Assembly: GCA_004335635.1 (NCBI GenBank)
Contig: QAXH01005903.1
Location: forward strand, 1 to 64,000
Length of the DNA: 64,000 nucleotides
Direction of reading: 5' to 3'
From: Chloromonas sp. AAM2
Taxonomy: Eukaryota > Chlorophyta > Chlorophyceae > Chlamydomonadales > Chlamydomonadaceae
The first letter of the stretch is position 1. Each line of letters starts with the position of its first letter. The notes under the pieces were generated by a model, which was not told where the DNA came from, searched no databases, and saw only the letters and a list, made by a program, of their open reading frames with translations. Positions 1 to 10,111 of the stretch are shown piece after piece. A program made the position numbers and the translations under genes.

Positions 1-1939
1 GTCACAGCCCAGGTGCCAAACAGTAGGATGCCACCGACGTTGTGGTCAAATACATGATTCTTGAGGTCCCTGATGATGTCCAGCCACGTGTTGAGGATGT
101 CACTTGGCAGCATGGCCAGCGCAGCGACCTCGTCTATCAGGAAGTACTCACGTTGTTGGGGTCGGCGTTGCAAGGCTAAAATGAAGGACTTCATATCAGT
201 GATGGCATCGGCTGCAAAGCGGTGAGGGCTGTGTCTTGCCAGCAGGTCGCCCAGGTAGCTGTAGAACGCAGCTGGTGTAGCCTGCATGGGGCATGCAAGG
301 GCAGAATGGCGTGCCATGAGGCCGGCATGCTCATCCTCAGCCCGCGAGCGATGTTGGCACTAGCCTTTCCAACAAAGCCAGGCACCAGGCAAAAGCCAGG
401 CACCCACACGCCTTGCACGCACAGCAATGCCTAACCAAGCTCAGGCCCAACCACTAGCCAAGCGTCAGTGGTCCATGTGGGCGAGGACACGTGGGCACAT
501 TGTGCAGCTGCCCTCCTCTTCTTTGCGCACACCTTTGGCATAGAATCTCCCAATGAGATCATGTGCACTAGGCGGCCCTTTTGCAGCAGCGCTCGCTTCA
601 TGGCGTGCGCAAATGTGGTCTTGCCCATCTGGCGGCCATCACACACCACGTAGTAGGCACTTGTGCTGTCCGCCACCAGCGGCAGCAGGTGCTCTAGCTG
701 GCTCGGCTGCACATAGAAGTGGCGGTCCGGGATCACAGCATCCATGTCTTTGAACTCCTCTGCACCAGCGTGAGCAACAGACCGTACAGACATCAACCAT
801 GCAACAGATTTTGTCTTGTCCAGGCGGCTAGCTGCAGTGCTCAAGTGAGTATGATAGGCGCTGCACAGGTAGCGTGTTGGCCCTCGCCCTGCCGCCACAC
901 CTACCGCTAGTCCACTACAAGGATCGTGCAATTTTGACACTGCTGATGTGATGGCCCTAGTTCAGCATGCTGTCTCTAGCATCTGATCGCAATTGTACGA
1001 CATCATGCGCAATCAACCCTTCCCCCAGTGGCTGCACTCACTAAGATTGCCTGCGTCGTGTAGCTCGTTGCCTGCGCTCGTGGAACGTGAAACACAGGCT
1101 GTGGGTGACAACGCGGGAACAAGTGATCTGATTAGGTTGACACAGGCCTTGCACAAACAGCCGTGACGAGCCAAGAGCGTCCGTTACATCAAATGATGGA
1201 GCGACCTTTGTTGGAGAGCAACTTGAGACCCTGAAGCTACAAACAAGCTTACACAAGATATGCAAAATGATTGTGCGCAACATGGACAAGTTCCGGACAA
1301 AGCAGGGACTCTGGGTGGTTGTATCATGGCCATCTTACATGGTCAGCCCCCGGGACATTACCCATGTATACGTTCAGTCTATGCTCACAGGTAAACTGTG
1401 ATTGATGGTTTGGTTGCGTGGGTGCCTGCGAGGGCATGTGCTATACTGCGAGCACACAACACCCGCTGCAAGCTCATAACATACCGGCACCCCATATGCG
1501 ACTCTATCGCTGCCGCTTGCGGTGTGAAATGTATGTGCTACATGGGTGGCATCAGGACCAGCAAACCAATGGCATGCTACCCTTGAACGGACATCCCTGC
1601 CACACGCACTCGCACACAAATGACACCCCCACATACACGCACACATGCAATGCCCCTACTACGGGCGGTCCTCGGATGCCGTGCAGCCAACAACCTCAGG
1701 CACCACCAACACACCTGGTGGGTCAGGAAACTCTCCTTTTAAAATGTCAGCATGGATAGAGTCCACCCCCAAACCAGCCAGATGATCCCTGGAGACAGCC
1801 CGCAGCGCCTTTGCGTTAGTGATGAACTTGCTCAGTAACAACTTTCTGTGCAGCTCGAGCAACGCCTTCACGTTTGGCATGGTGGTCTGAGCCACTAGGT
1901 TGCTGAAATCAGCCTCCAGCAGGTTCTGGGCCATCCCTC
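1..1939 (-). CDS. SAM-domain plus P-loop ATPase, 3' part runs off window
   Basis: Three minus-strand exons join in phase: 1939-1715, 759-533 and 281 to beyond base 1. The first encodes a helical segment resembling a SAM domain (KFITNAKALRAVSRDHLAGL followed by GVDSIHADILKG). The second carries a Walker A motif, GRQMGKTT, after a short strand YYVVCD. The third carries a Walker B-like YFLIDEV and continues through a strand GGILLFGTW. The phases 1/1, 0/0 close without a stop, which supports the model. A SAM module suggests oligomerisation and the NTPase suggests a nucleotide switch, but substrate and pathway are unknown. The 5' end is not resolved: an open stretch at 2500-2640 (RTIDPEVWGDWLVRW) may belong to an upstream exon. 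The C-terminus lies outside the window. The SAM call is by pattern only. Confidence 0.6.
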
Positions 1940-4526
1940 CTGAGAACAACAACACAAGCCAACTGTGGCGCCTGCCTGCATATGCACAACAATGGGTGTG
2001 GACGTACGACACCTAATGCCTGCCTGGTTTCGGTCCTTGAGGCTAGAGTGGACGACCCCAGTGCAGCGTCTGGACAGCTCTGGGTATTGAACCCGCGCTT
2101 GGCGTATGCATGGCGGCTTGTGCAATGCCTGGCTCGATAACGGGTTTGCTTAAGGCCCTGCCCACAGCAAGCCTCTCACCTCTTAGCCGAACGCGATCGC
2201 GGCCGAGCCCTTCCTCGTAACCAGGGAAATCGGTCGAATACGTCTGCAGCGGAAACATACACTGATGTCAAAGAGCGGCAGCCACATTCGGTCATCGCTC
2301 TGGGTCGTCGTGGCGTCGTGGGCATGCTCAAAGCGTCTATTGTCTTGTACTGCAATCCTGCTGCAGACGACTCACCTACACCAGGAGAATTTGTCAAGCA
2401 CTCCCAGTATCCTGGGAGAGCGGCAAGCCCGTGCCGTCCGAAGCTCTCTGCTCCAGGAGATTGTGCATGATAACCGTTAGGCCGTAATTTGAGTGTGAGC
2501 AAGAGATGTCAAGCGAAGTTTCTTTGACCAACGAACCAGCCAATCACCCCAGACCTCTGGGTCTATAGTCCGCTGCACCATGCGCATCAGGTTCTGACTT
2601 GCCCAACTATCCCTAACATCACCCCCATGTCTCCGAAACCAGATTCTCTCGGTGTAATGTACGAGGTGTAATGTACGAGGTGTACGAGGTGTTCGGAGGT
2701 GTAATGTACGTGATGTTTGGCCGTCGCGTGAAACAAACAGCATGTGCTGCTGCTAAGCTGTGTTTGTTTGTTGTGAGCAGCCCTTTGCTGCATGAAGAAG
2801 CGTTACCTGCATGTTCTGGTTCTCGGGTGTGACCTACATTAGGCGGCATGTGTCTAGTGCCCAATGAAGCGCAGCGGCTGTCTCAGTCGGGGGGTGGAGG
2901 GCTTGGCTACCTCCCCAAGGAGGCGGGTGGCCAATTGTTTAATTAGGATTAGGTTTGGAGCGCCAGGACCTCAGAAAGATCTGTGGCATTGGAGTCAGCC
3001 ACACTGTCTGAACATACTCGGATTCTGTAGAGTGAGCCCGCGATTAGCCAAATTGATCAGCAGTGGGTGGCTAACGACTAGTCAGTCAGTTACCAGTGGT
3101 TGAAAGGAGATGTTCAACATGTGATGTTGAACCCGAGCACTGGGCCGACTCCTGATTTGCAGTTTGTGCGCACGTGTACAATAGCAACGCTGGTCCGATT
3201 GCATTCAAGTTTTAACACTGAAAAGACCTGGTAGCACTCACAAACGTTGACTGTTCATCGTTGACTGTATCATCATGGGCTGTAACAACTACTGGCGTTG
3301 ACTGTACAACCGTCAACTGTAACGACGTCACTTGAATCTACTGCATGTGCGAGTGCAGGCTTGAGCTGTTGGGCAACAGCCTAGGCTTGTTGAGGCTTGA
3401 GCTGTCAGTGGCTATGTGCAGGCGGTCAGGATTGTCGCTCAGCAGTGCATCAGGTGTGGGGTTCCATTGAACCGAGGCTCGTTGTCATTGGGTGTTGCGC
3501 ATTCACTTCTTTCTGCGCGGCGGCCAAAGCTGCCCAGTGTTATTTCTTGTTTTTGCGCCATCATGATTGTCACATCTACTGATGCGGAGTTGTGCCAGCC
3601 TGTGTTGCTCTAATGCACCACTGCTGCCCCGTGGTGACGTGCTGCGGAGGCGCCGGAGACGACGGGCCGGACCAAAACACTCAGTGACTGACACAATTGA
3701 ATTTGCGCACCGATCGGAAACGGAAAATCAAAAAAAGAGTAACGTGGTAGATGTGTAACGCTTGTCAGAGCGAGAGTAACGCTTGTGACCTGTCAAGTTG
3801 TTGCAATTTGCGCAAGTAGTTGGTATTTGCGTTGGGCGTGCTTCCTGGTGTGCACTCCCTCCTTGTAACATGACAACGAGATGGTCCTGCGTGACCAGCT
3901 ATCGACCAGTGAATCACCAGTGAATCACCTGCGTGACCAGGTGGTGGTGTGCACCCTAATCAAAGCTCGTTACGCACAGCTTAGTCGTGATGCACTGCAC
4001 TCAATGTCTGTGGACAAAACACGCTGGGTGGTCAGCTTTGCCACCTGCGCCGATCACCATGTTGCGTGTAACGGAGTACTCGGTGATGGCACACGGTTTG
4101 ACAGTCACACCCACGTGAGATCTCGCTCGTGGGGCTGGGATGTCTGACACTCGGCCCAGACCAGGTCAGGAATCTTACCCTCTTTCACTACGACTACGAC
4201 TATTCTATTCCTGGTACCTAGTTGACACGCATCACCAAAGAGTTGTCAGTTGGAAGGGAGACATTGTCCAACGACGTATTGGGGAACTTATTCCAACCAG
4301 CAGGTGAACAGCAGCAGCTCTGTTTTGCTCAAGGTTGCCACGGAGTGACAGGGTTTGTTTGTAAACATTTGTTTGTAAACACCTAGTGGCAAACTGCGGA
4401 TTTATCTTCAGAGGACAGACTGCGTACTCGGATATCATTGTGAGCATGGTAGCTAGCCAACTGGACAGGGACGTGATTTGACCATACACCCAAGGTTTCT
4501 CAACAGCATGATGTTCTTTGGCAACT
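1940..4526. other. Spacer with no confident gene
   Basis: I see no chain of exons here on either strand. It holds a short open minus-strand stretch at 2500-2640 that may be a 5' exon of the ATPase gene, a minisatellite at 2655-2712, and four copies of GTTGACTGT or its close variants at 3245-3325. The plus ORFs around 3400-4150 lack splice-bounded coding character. Confidence 0.4.
2655..2712. repeat. Minisatellite, GGTGTAATGTACGA-type unit
   Basis: Imperfect tandem copies of a 14-base unit (GGTGTAATGTACGA), with one shortened copy (GGTGTACGA) and one altered copy (GGTGTTCGGA). It lies upstream of the resolved part of the minus-strand ATPase gene. Confidence 0.75.
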
Positions 4527-7500
4527 CTAGCTGATGCCTGCTGCACTCCAGCATGCGGCCAACGCCGCCACAAAGCCTGTGGCTGTCAAACTGCGCTGCA
4601 CCGTGGTGGTGCGGTCCAGGACCACCAGCATCTCCGGGGCGTCCTCGGGTATGAACATGGCCCCGTCGTCCAGGTGCAGCTCCCGCTGCACCACGTACCT
4701 AGGGCCCATGCCCAGACCCAGTAGCGTACCTGAAAGGCATACGAACATGACGCAGCGATGGGGTGTGTCTCGGCACAACTGTGCAGCCTAAGCCTGCTAC
4801 TTATGTTTGCACACCGTGCATCATTCGGTTGATGTGCAGAAGTGTCTGCAAGGCAAGCAGCTCTGGCTGGGCACTCACACAACAGCAAGGATCAGCGAAT
4901 CCTGCATTACCCATTAGAGCCCTGGCGGCCAAAGTCCCTGCTGCTTCTGTTCCATTGGACCTGTGTGGCACTCAGCGGCTGCAGTGCCTGCTGCTGCACA
5001 CGCATACCCACTGACTGAATTAGACTTTGACTACGAACAACAGGCTTGACAGTGGGTTAGACACGCACGCACGCACGCACACTCTCTCTCTCTCTCTTCT
5101 GCCCAGCCTTGCCCTTCTTTACCCCTGTCCCTGGCATGCGCCGCTTACCTGTTGCCAGTCCTGCCAGCTGTGGCAGCACACCCACGCCCCACGCCACCTC
5201 GCCCCACATGCCCGCGCCCCCACCCGGGTCGCTTGGGTGCCCCTGCAGGTGCTGCATGCCGGCCAGACACAGCGAGACCGCCGCCACACACACGCCCTGC
5301 ACTAGGGTGGACCGTTGCATGGCCTGCTGCCGTGTCAGAGGCTGGATGCGTGGGGCGGTGCTGGGACTCTGGGCTGTGGTGAGATTCTCAGTGATGCTGC
5401 TGGTGCTAGCGGGACTGCTGCTCCGCCAGCTGGCTGCCTGTGTCTCCAGATCCCTGCAGCCCAATGCATAGCCACAGTGTAAGCACAATCCAAGGCCCGG
5501 TTGACAAAACGGTTCCAAGCACCCTGGACAACGTCTGCCAACGCTGGAGACGATTTTGATTCAAGCCGTACGCAGCACCGGATAGCCTGTCCTGGGGCGC
5601 CAGACTGAACAAATTCTGCCACTTATTCGCGCAGCGCCTGACACAGTACACAGCATTAGAGGCGCATTGGTTCCGGGATACGCCACGATGTAACCGCAAA
5701 CGATCACAGCGTTCTCCCGGATTGCTTTTTTCAAACATAAGCAGTTCCAAATTTGTCCTGCCCCCACCTGTTTGTCTGGTGGTGCATGGCCAGGCTGCCC
5801 AGCACGCCCAGCACTGCCGCTGCCGCCCCGCAGGCGCCCAGGCTGGCCGGCTGGTTGTCCGCCAGGCTGGCCAGCTGCACCAGGCTGCCGCTGACGCCAG
5901 ATAGAATGTATATTACAAGGAAAGAGGTGTACCTGTCAAGCCATGACAATAAAGAGGCAAAGTATCTGCACATGGGCGCACTGTGGACACCATGGCCAAC
6001 AGGCACGGAGCCGGAGTTACCATGACTAGGCCACGGCCTGGAACGACAAGCAGCATAGCAAGGACAGGTCATTGCATGGACATGACATGCATCAGTCGTG
6101 ACTCCAAATGCACCAATTGTCATTCCATCAGGCACAGGGCATTCTTTCCTGTGTACGGCTGCTGCACCCTGCGTGGCCCGCTCACCCCATGACGCTCTCT
6201 GCCCGGGGCGCCACCACAGCCAGGGCCCACAGGGTCACCAGCAGCTCACTGGGACCTGAAAACACACAGCAACAGGCAAAAGCGTCATGCACGCATAGGT
6301 AAAGTGCAACACATACATCCGTAAACTTGTGGCGTTGAAAGTCGTAACTGCCCCATCAGCGTCGAAGACCACAACTAGGCTGGCAAATGCAATGAGGCAA
6401 GCTTCAGGGCTTGGCAGGCCAAAGCGCAGTGGTTGGCACACACAGCGCCCCAAGCCTACTTCGCCAGCCAATGAAACGGCAACTGCTCACACACGTGAAG
6501 GCAGGTATTTGACGTCCTTGCCAAACCACTTATGGCTGCTTATCGTGCCAGTCGAGTATGCGTGTGTTTTTACGTATTGCTGAGTCTTGCCACTGGGCTC
6601 CGGAGTCTTGCCAATGTCTTGCCAACCTCTTACCTGGTGCCATGCAGCAGGCTGTGAGTGTATGGAGCAGCAGTGTGGGGGTGTCATGCAGGAGGAGGGA
6701 GGGCGTGAGCCACAGGCCGGACAGGAACTCCATGGACGCATCTGGGCCCTGCACCGGTAGCGGTCCACACCACAAGACACAAGGTGACATGGTGGACTTG
6801 AGGAGCAGATGCTGAAGCATGGACTGGAGCTCAAGGCAGAGGTTGCATTGCCAGAGTGATACAAGCAATGGCCACCTAAATCATACAACCACTGGGACAC
6901 GGGAGCAGCATCTGCTGGAGGGGTGTTCAGCATGGACAGGCATCCACATTTCTCGTTCGTGACTCGCTTGCGCAAGCTGCCGATCCTGTTCTGCTCCACT
7001 TCAGTTAAGCTTTCCGGCTGTGACGCTTACAATAGTTGACAGAAGTGAGCTCTGGATGGTGAGATGGGTCACTGGAGCATCCTGAACGTCCCGTGTTGCA
7101 GGTGAATGCCCACGCCATACCTGGGCGATGCCTTGTGTGCCATTGCACTGGGGCGGCACCATGCTGCACAGAGCTAGGCGTATAAAGGTTGCAGATCCCT
7201 TACCTGAAGCAAGTTCACGTTGACGTAGGTCCCATAGCAGGCCAAGTTGACCAACAACAAGACACCGCAGAAGACGGGCTGAACCTGCAGAGGAAAACAA
7301 GGTGCAAGTGAAGAAGGACTGGTGTGTGGGCAACAGCATATGTGTCACATGCTGGACCACATGCGTCACATGCTGGAGCAACGCAGGAGCATGGAATAAC
7401 ACGGCAACACTGACAGCTGTACTTGATGTGGGCATGACTGAACGGGGCCCAGCTCAGCAGGGTTGGTTCCTGATGTATCTCAAGCCCTGGATATCGCCTT

Positions 7501-8003
7501 GACCCCACAAGGCTTGTTTCTGGCTACTACATGCATGGCTGTGCAAATGATGTACAACGATATGATGTAAAGTGATGTACAATGTATAGCTTGGATAGCC
7601 AACGTCTGCTGTAGACGTGCGCAAGTGAGCGAGAAGCCATGTGACGATAAGGGCGATCATGTGCATTGTCCACACCTTGGGCAGCTCTAGCTGTCCTCCC
7701 AGCTGTGTCGTGCGCCCAACGCGCAGCTCACCCAGTTTCAACAGATCCTGCAAGAAATGGCGGAAACTGTGCAGCCAATGATGTTTCGCATGACGCAGCA
7801 TGGCCGTGTCATGTCAAGGAAACATAGCAACGGTGGCAGCAGCAGTACTATGAGGTGGTCTGTGATGCCATGATGTGATGCCATGCAGTTGATCAGGGCT
7901 GTGTTGTGTGCAAGCCAGACTGGAATGTCCGTGTTGATGCTGCCAGGCGTTCAGTCACACACCTCGCTCATGATGAACCGCCCATGCGTCACTGGGCCCA
8001 TGC
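4527..8003 (-). CDS. Rhomboid-family membrane protein lacking catalytic residues
   Basis: Eight exons chain in phase on the minus strand: 8003-7963, 7747-7676, 7284-7204, 6748-6634, 6255-6186, 5932-5768, 5453-5149 and 4729-4527 (stop), giving 349 resolved residues. Order and spacing follow the plant chloroplast rhomboid-like group (RBL10/11 type): a helix VFCGVLLLVNLACYGTYV, then LWLTPSLLLHDTPTLLLH, then ELLVTLWALAVVAPRAES (family: LLVNCYSLNSIGPTVE), then the serine-helix region LGACGAAAAVLG, and last PQLAGLATG where the family has GHLGGLLGG. The catalytic serine of GxSG is cysteine (residue 160 of this part). The catalytic histidine of the last helix is glutamine (276). Between those helices is a Ser/Thr-rich loop of about 50 residues. 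A protease-dead rhomboid that binds or guides membrane clients is the likely role. The N-terminus is uncertain: an open frame 8876-8304 starting MLQRLRTPLRLTNARSLDTL looks like an organelle presequence and could be the first exon. Confidence 0.72.
5064..5100. repeat. Compound microsatellite (CACG)n(CT)n
   Basis: Short CACG repeats run directly into a CT run. The repeat lies in the last intron of the rhomboid-like gene. Confidence 0.85.
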
Positions 8004-8303
8004 CTGCACACAGGACAAGCAGGGTAACCACTTGTAAATATTAGGTAGCAACGACCTGCCTTGCAAGCAAGTGAGGAGGCGACCTTGCTGACACCACGGC
8101 CACGTGCAAGTGTGAATACTGTTTGTGAACCAATTAAGTGTACGCCCTAAAACAAGGCCTGGACGATGGGTGCAGCACGGCTATGGCATTGGCGTACAGA
8201 CAACCATCTACCACGGAGGCGGTACTGTGTATTGTTCCCTTCTAGTGTGTGCTGCTGCTGTTCAAGCCGTACGGTCAAGTTGACTCTTGTCAGCTGCTAG
8301 GAA

Positions 8304-8876
8304 TCAGCTTATGCGGCTGCTGTTGACAACAAGGGATTCCATCAGCCTGCAGGCGCCTGAATTGCAGGGAAGCTGCTTGTTGCTGTGCTGTTGCCAATGT
8401 AGCGCACCTGTCTGTCTAGGTGGTGCTGCCTGTTTGGGCCTGACCGCCCACCATTCCACCAGGTCACCATCCTCTGCGCCATCTACACTGACATTCAACA
8501 TGTCTGTGCGGGGCTGTGCAGCTGGGTCATCTGCATGTAATAGAGCAATGTGGTGAATTAAACGCGCAGATGTACCACTCACGTTATGCGTGCTTGGTCC
8601 CTCAAGATGCTGGGACATGCAACATCCACTGTTCCCATGGCCAATGCTGCAGCTTTTGCATGGAGGTGCATGTGCGTCTGTTGTACACCCACTCTGTCCC
8701 AGCAACGCTTCAAGCGCACTCAAGGTCGTCTGCTTGGAAGGGAGAGGCTGGCCCTGGCTGCTGGCAATGCGAAACATTGTGCTCCTCAACAAACCGCTGT
8801 TTCCAAGTGCTGGCGCCAGGGTGTCAAGACTCCTGGCATTTGTTAATCTCAACGGCGTTCGTAGTCGTTGAAGCAT
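8304..8876 (-). CDS. Possible first exon of the rhomboid-like gene (organelle presequence)
   Basis: A 190-codon open frame begins with an arginine-, leucine- and threonine-rich, acid-free N-terminus typical of chloroplast or mitochondrial presequences. It sits 0.3-0.9 kb upstream of the first resolved rhomboid-like exon on the same strand. The real splice donor cannot be fixed, because several GT sites would give the required phase 1. It could also be a chance frame or an unrelated small gene; the C-terminal half has no family resemblance. Confidence 0.3.
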   Translation of the reverse strand: MLQRLRTPLRLTNARSLDTLAPALGNSGLLRSTMFRIASSQGQPLPSKQTTLSALEALLGQSGCTTDAHAPPCKSCSIGHGNSGCCMSQHLEGPSTHNVSGTSARLIHHIALLHADDPAAQPRTDMLNVSVDGAEDGDLVEWWAVRPKQAAPPRQTGALHWQQHSNKQLPCNSGACRLMESLVVNSSRIS

Positions 8877-10111
8877 TCCGTCACCAGCAGCTGCGTATGT
8901 TCACGAAATACGCAGCGATTGCCAGTTCAAGCGAGGGTTTGAGACCAAACAAGCTTTTGGACGGCTACAAGCAACGACCAAAGGCAAGTGGATGGAAACT
9001 ATGGCCAGTGCGATGCGCACAAACGATGCATGGATTTCGTCAGAATGTCGCCAGAGTCGGTAGGTGTGATGAGATGACTCTCATTCAAATCCCAACCTTC
9101 TAACTCCCATCACCAGGTCGCAAATTAGGAGATTGTATCACAGACCTCGTGCTGACAAGCAGCAGCAATGAAGCAGGGTAGAACGAGCCGGTGCAGAGTT
9201 GGCGATGACGCTCCCCAACTTCGTAAAAGCATTGTTGGCACACAACAGAGACATTGGTCCAGAACCGCAGAGTATCAACTCAGTCTACGTGATGCCAGGT
9301 CCACTTTGCCGAATCAATGATTCGCTTTGTCCGCAATTGGTTCGTGCAAGCATTGGTCAAACTGGTCAACAGCTGTCGTCGCAGCCACAAGTGTTTGGGT
9401 TCCATCAGCAACGCGCCATTTGCCGGTCAGGGACTCTGGACAACACAGTTTGAGTACACCAAGTCGGCTGCATTCGCTTCGTGCATGATGTCACTCTTGC
9501 TTCGTGAGGAGCTCGTCGACTGCAAATGCCCCCGGGCCGGAGCTCTGCATGTGCGCAGCCAGACAGACAAGCGTTGAAGACCAACACCAAGGCAGGGCTA
9601 GCATGCCTGCTTCAGAAGCTTGCAAATGGCGATCACATGTCCACGCAGAGAGCGAATGAACTTGGTCTGGCCTCAAGCTCTACCAACGCTGCCATAACCA
9701 TGACAATGCTGCAGCTGCGCACCTGTAGCAGCATCAGAGCACCTGACAGTGCAGCATTTGTGAAGAAGTGAAGGCGGACGTGGGCACTGCGTGGAACAAG
9801 CGTCACAATAATGAGTCGATATCATGCCCCCTATGGAAAACCATGTAGCCAGTCAGCTGTCGGTCGACTGATGCAGGGACCGATGCACATCTGCATGCAA
9901 GCTCGACACGTTGAGACTGGCGGATGGCAAGCAATAGCAGCCTGCAACACCTGTGAGTGCCTGCAGAGCTGCTGCAAGAGCATCCCCGCTGCAGGCAGCT
10001 ACCGACAAGGACGCCAGTACACACACAGGCCGCTGGGCACATGCGGTGAACCAGAATGCGTTTCACTTGAGTCGCACTGCACACCTAGCTCGAGTCACCG
10101 CCGTGCCTCAC
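8877..10111. other. Spacer that should hold the missing SURF4 3' exon
   Basis: The SURF4 gene must end here, since its last resolved exon stops in phase 0 at 10112 and about 40 C-terminal residues are unaccounted for. I could not find the expected loop and final helix, nor a KK-type ER retrieval signal. Nothing else is recognisable. Confidence 0.4.

Noticed and set aside
2078..2100. T-arm-like GGGTTCAATACCC on the minus strand
   Set aside because: No matching acceptor stem, anticodon arm or D arm could be folded around it, so not a tRNA.
3245..3325. Repeated GTTGACTGT as transcription-factor sites
   Set aside because: The words resemble W-box or Myb-like sites but no adjacent start of transcription can be placed, so a regulatory call would be guesswork.
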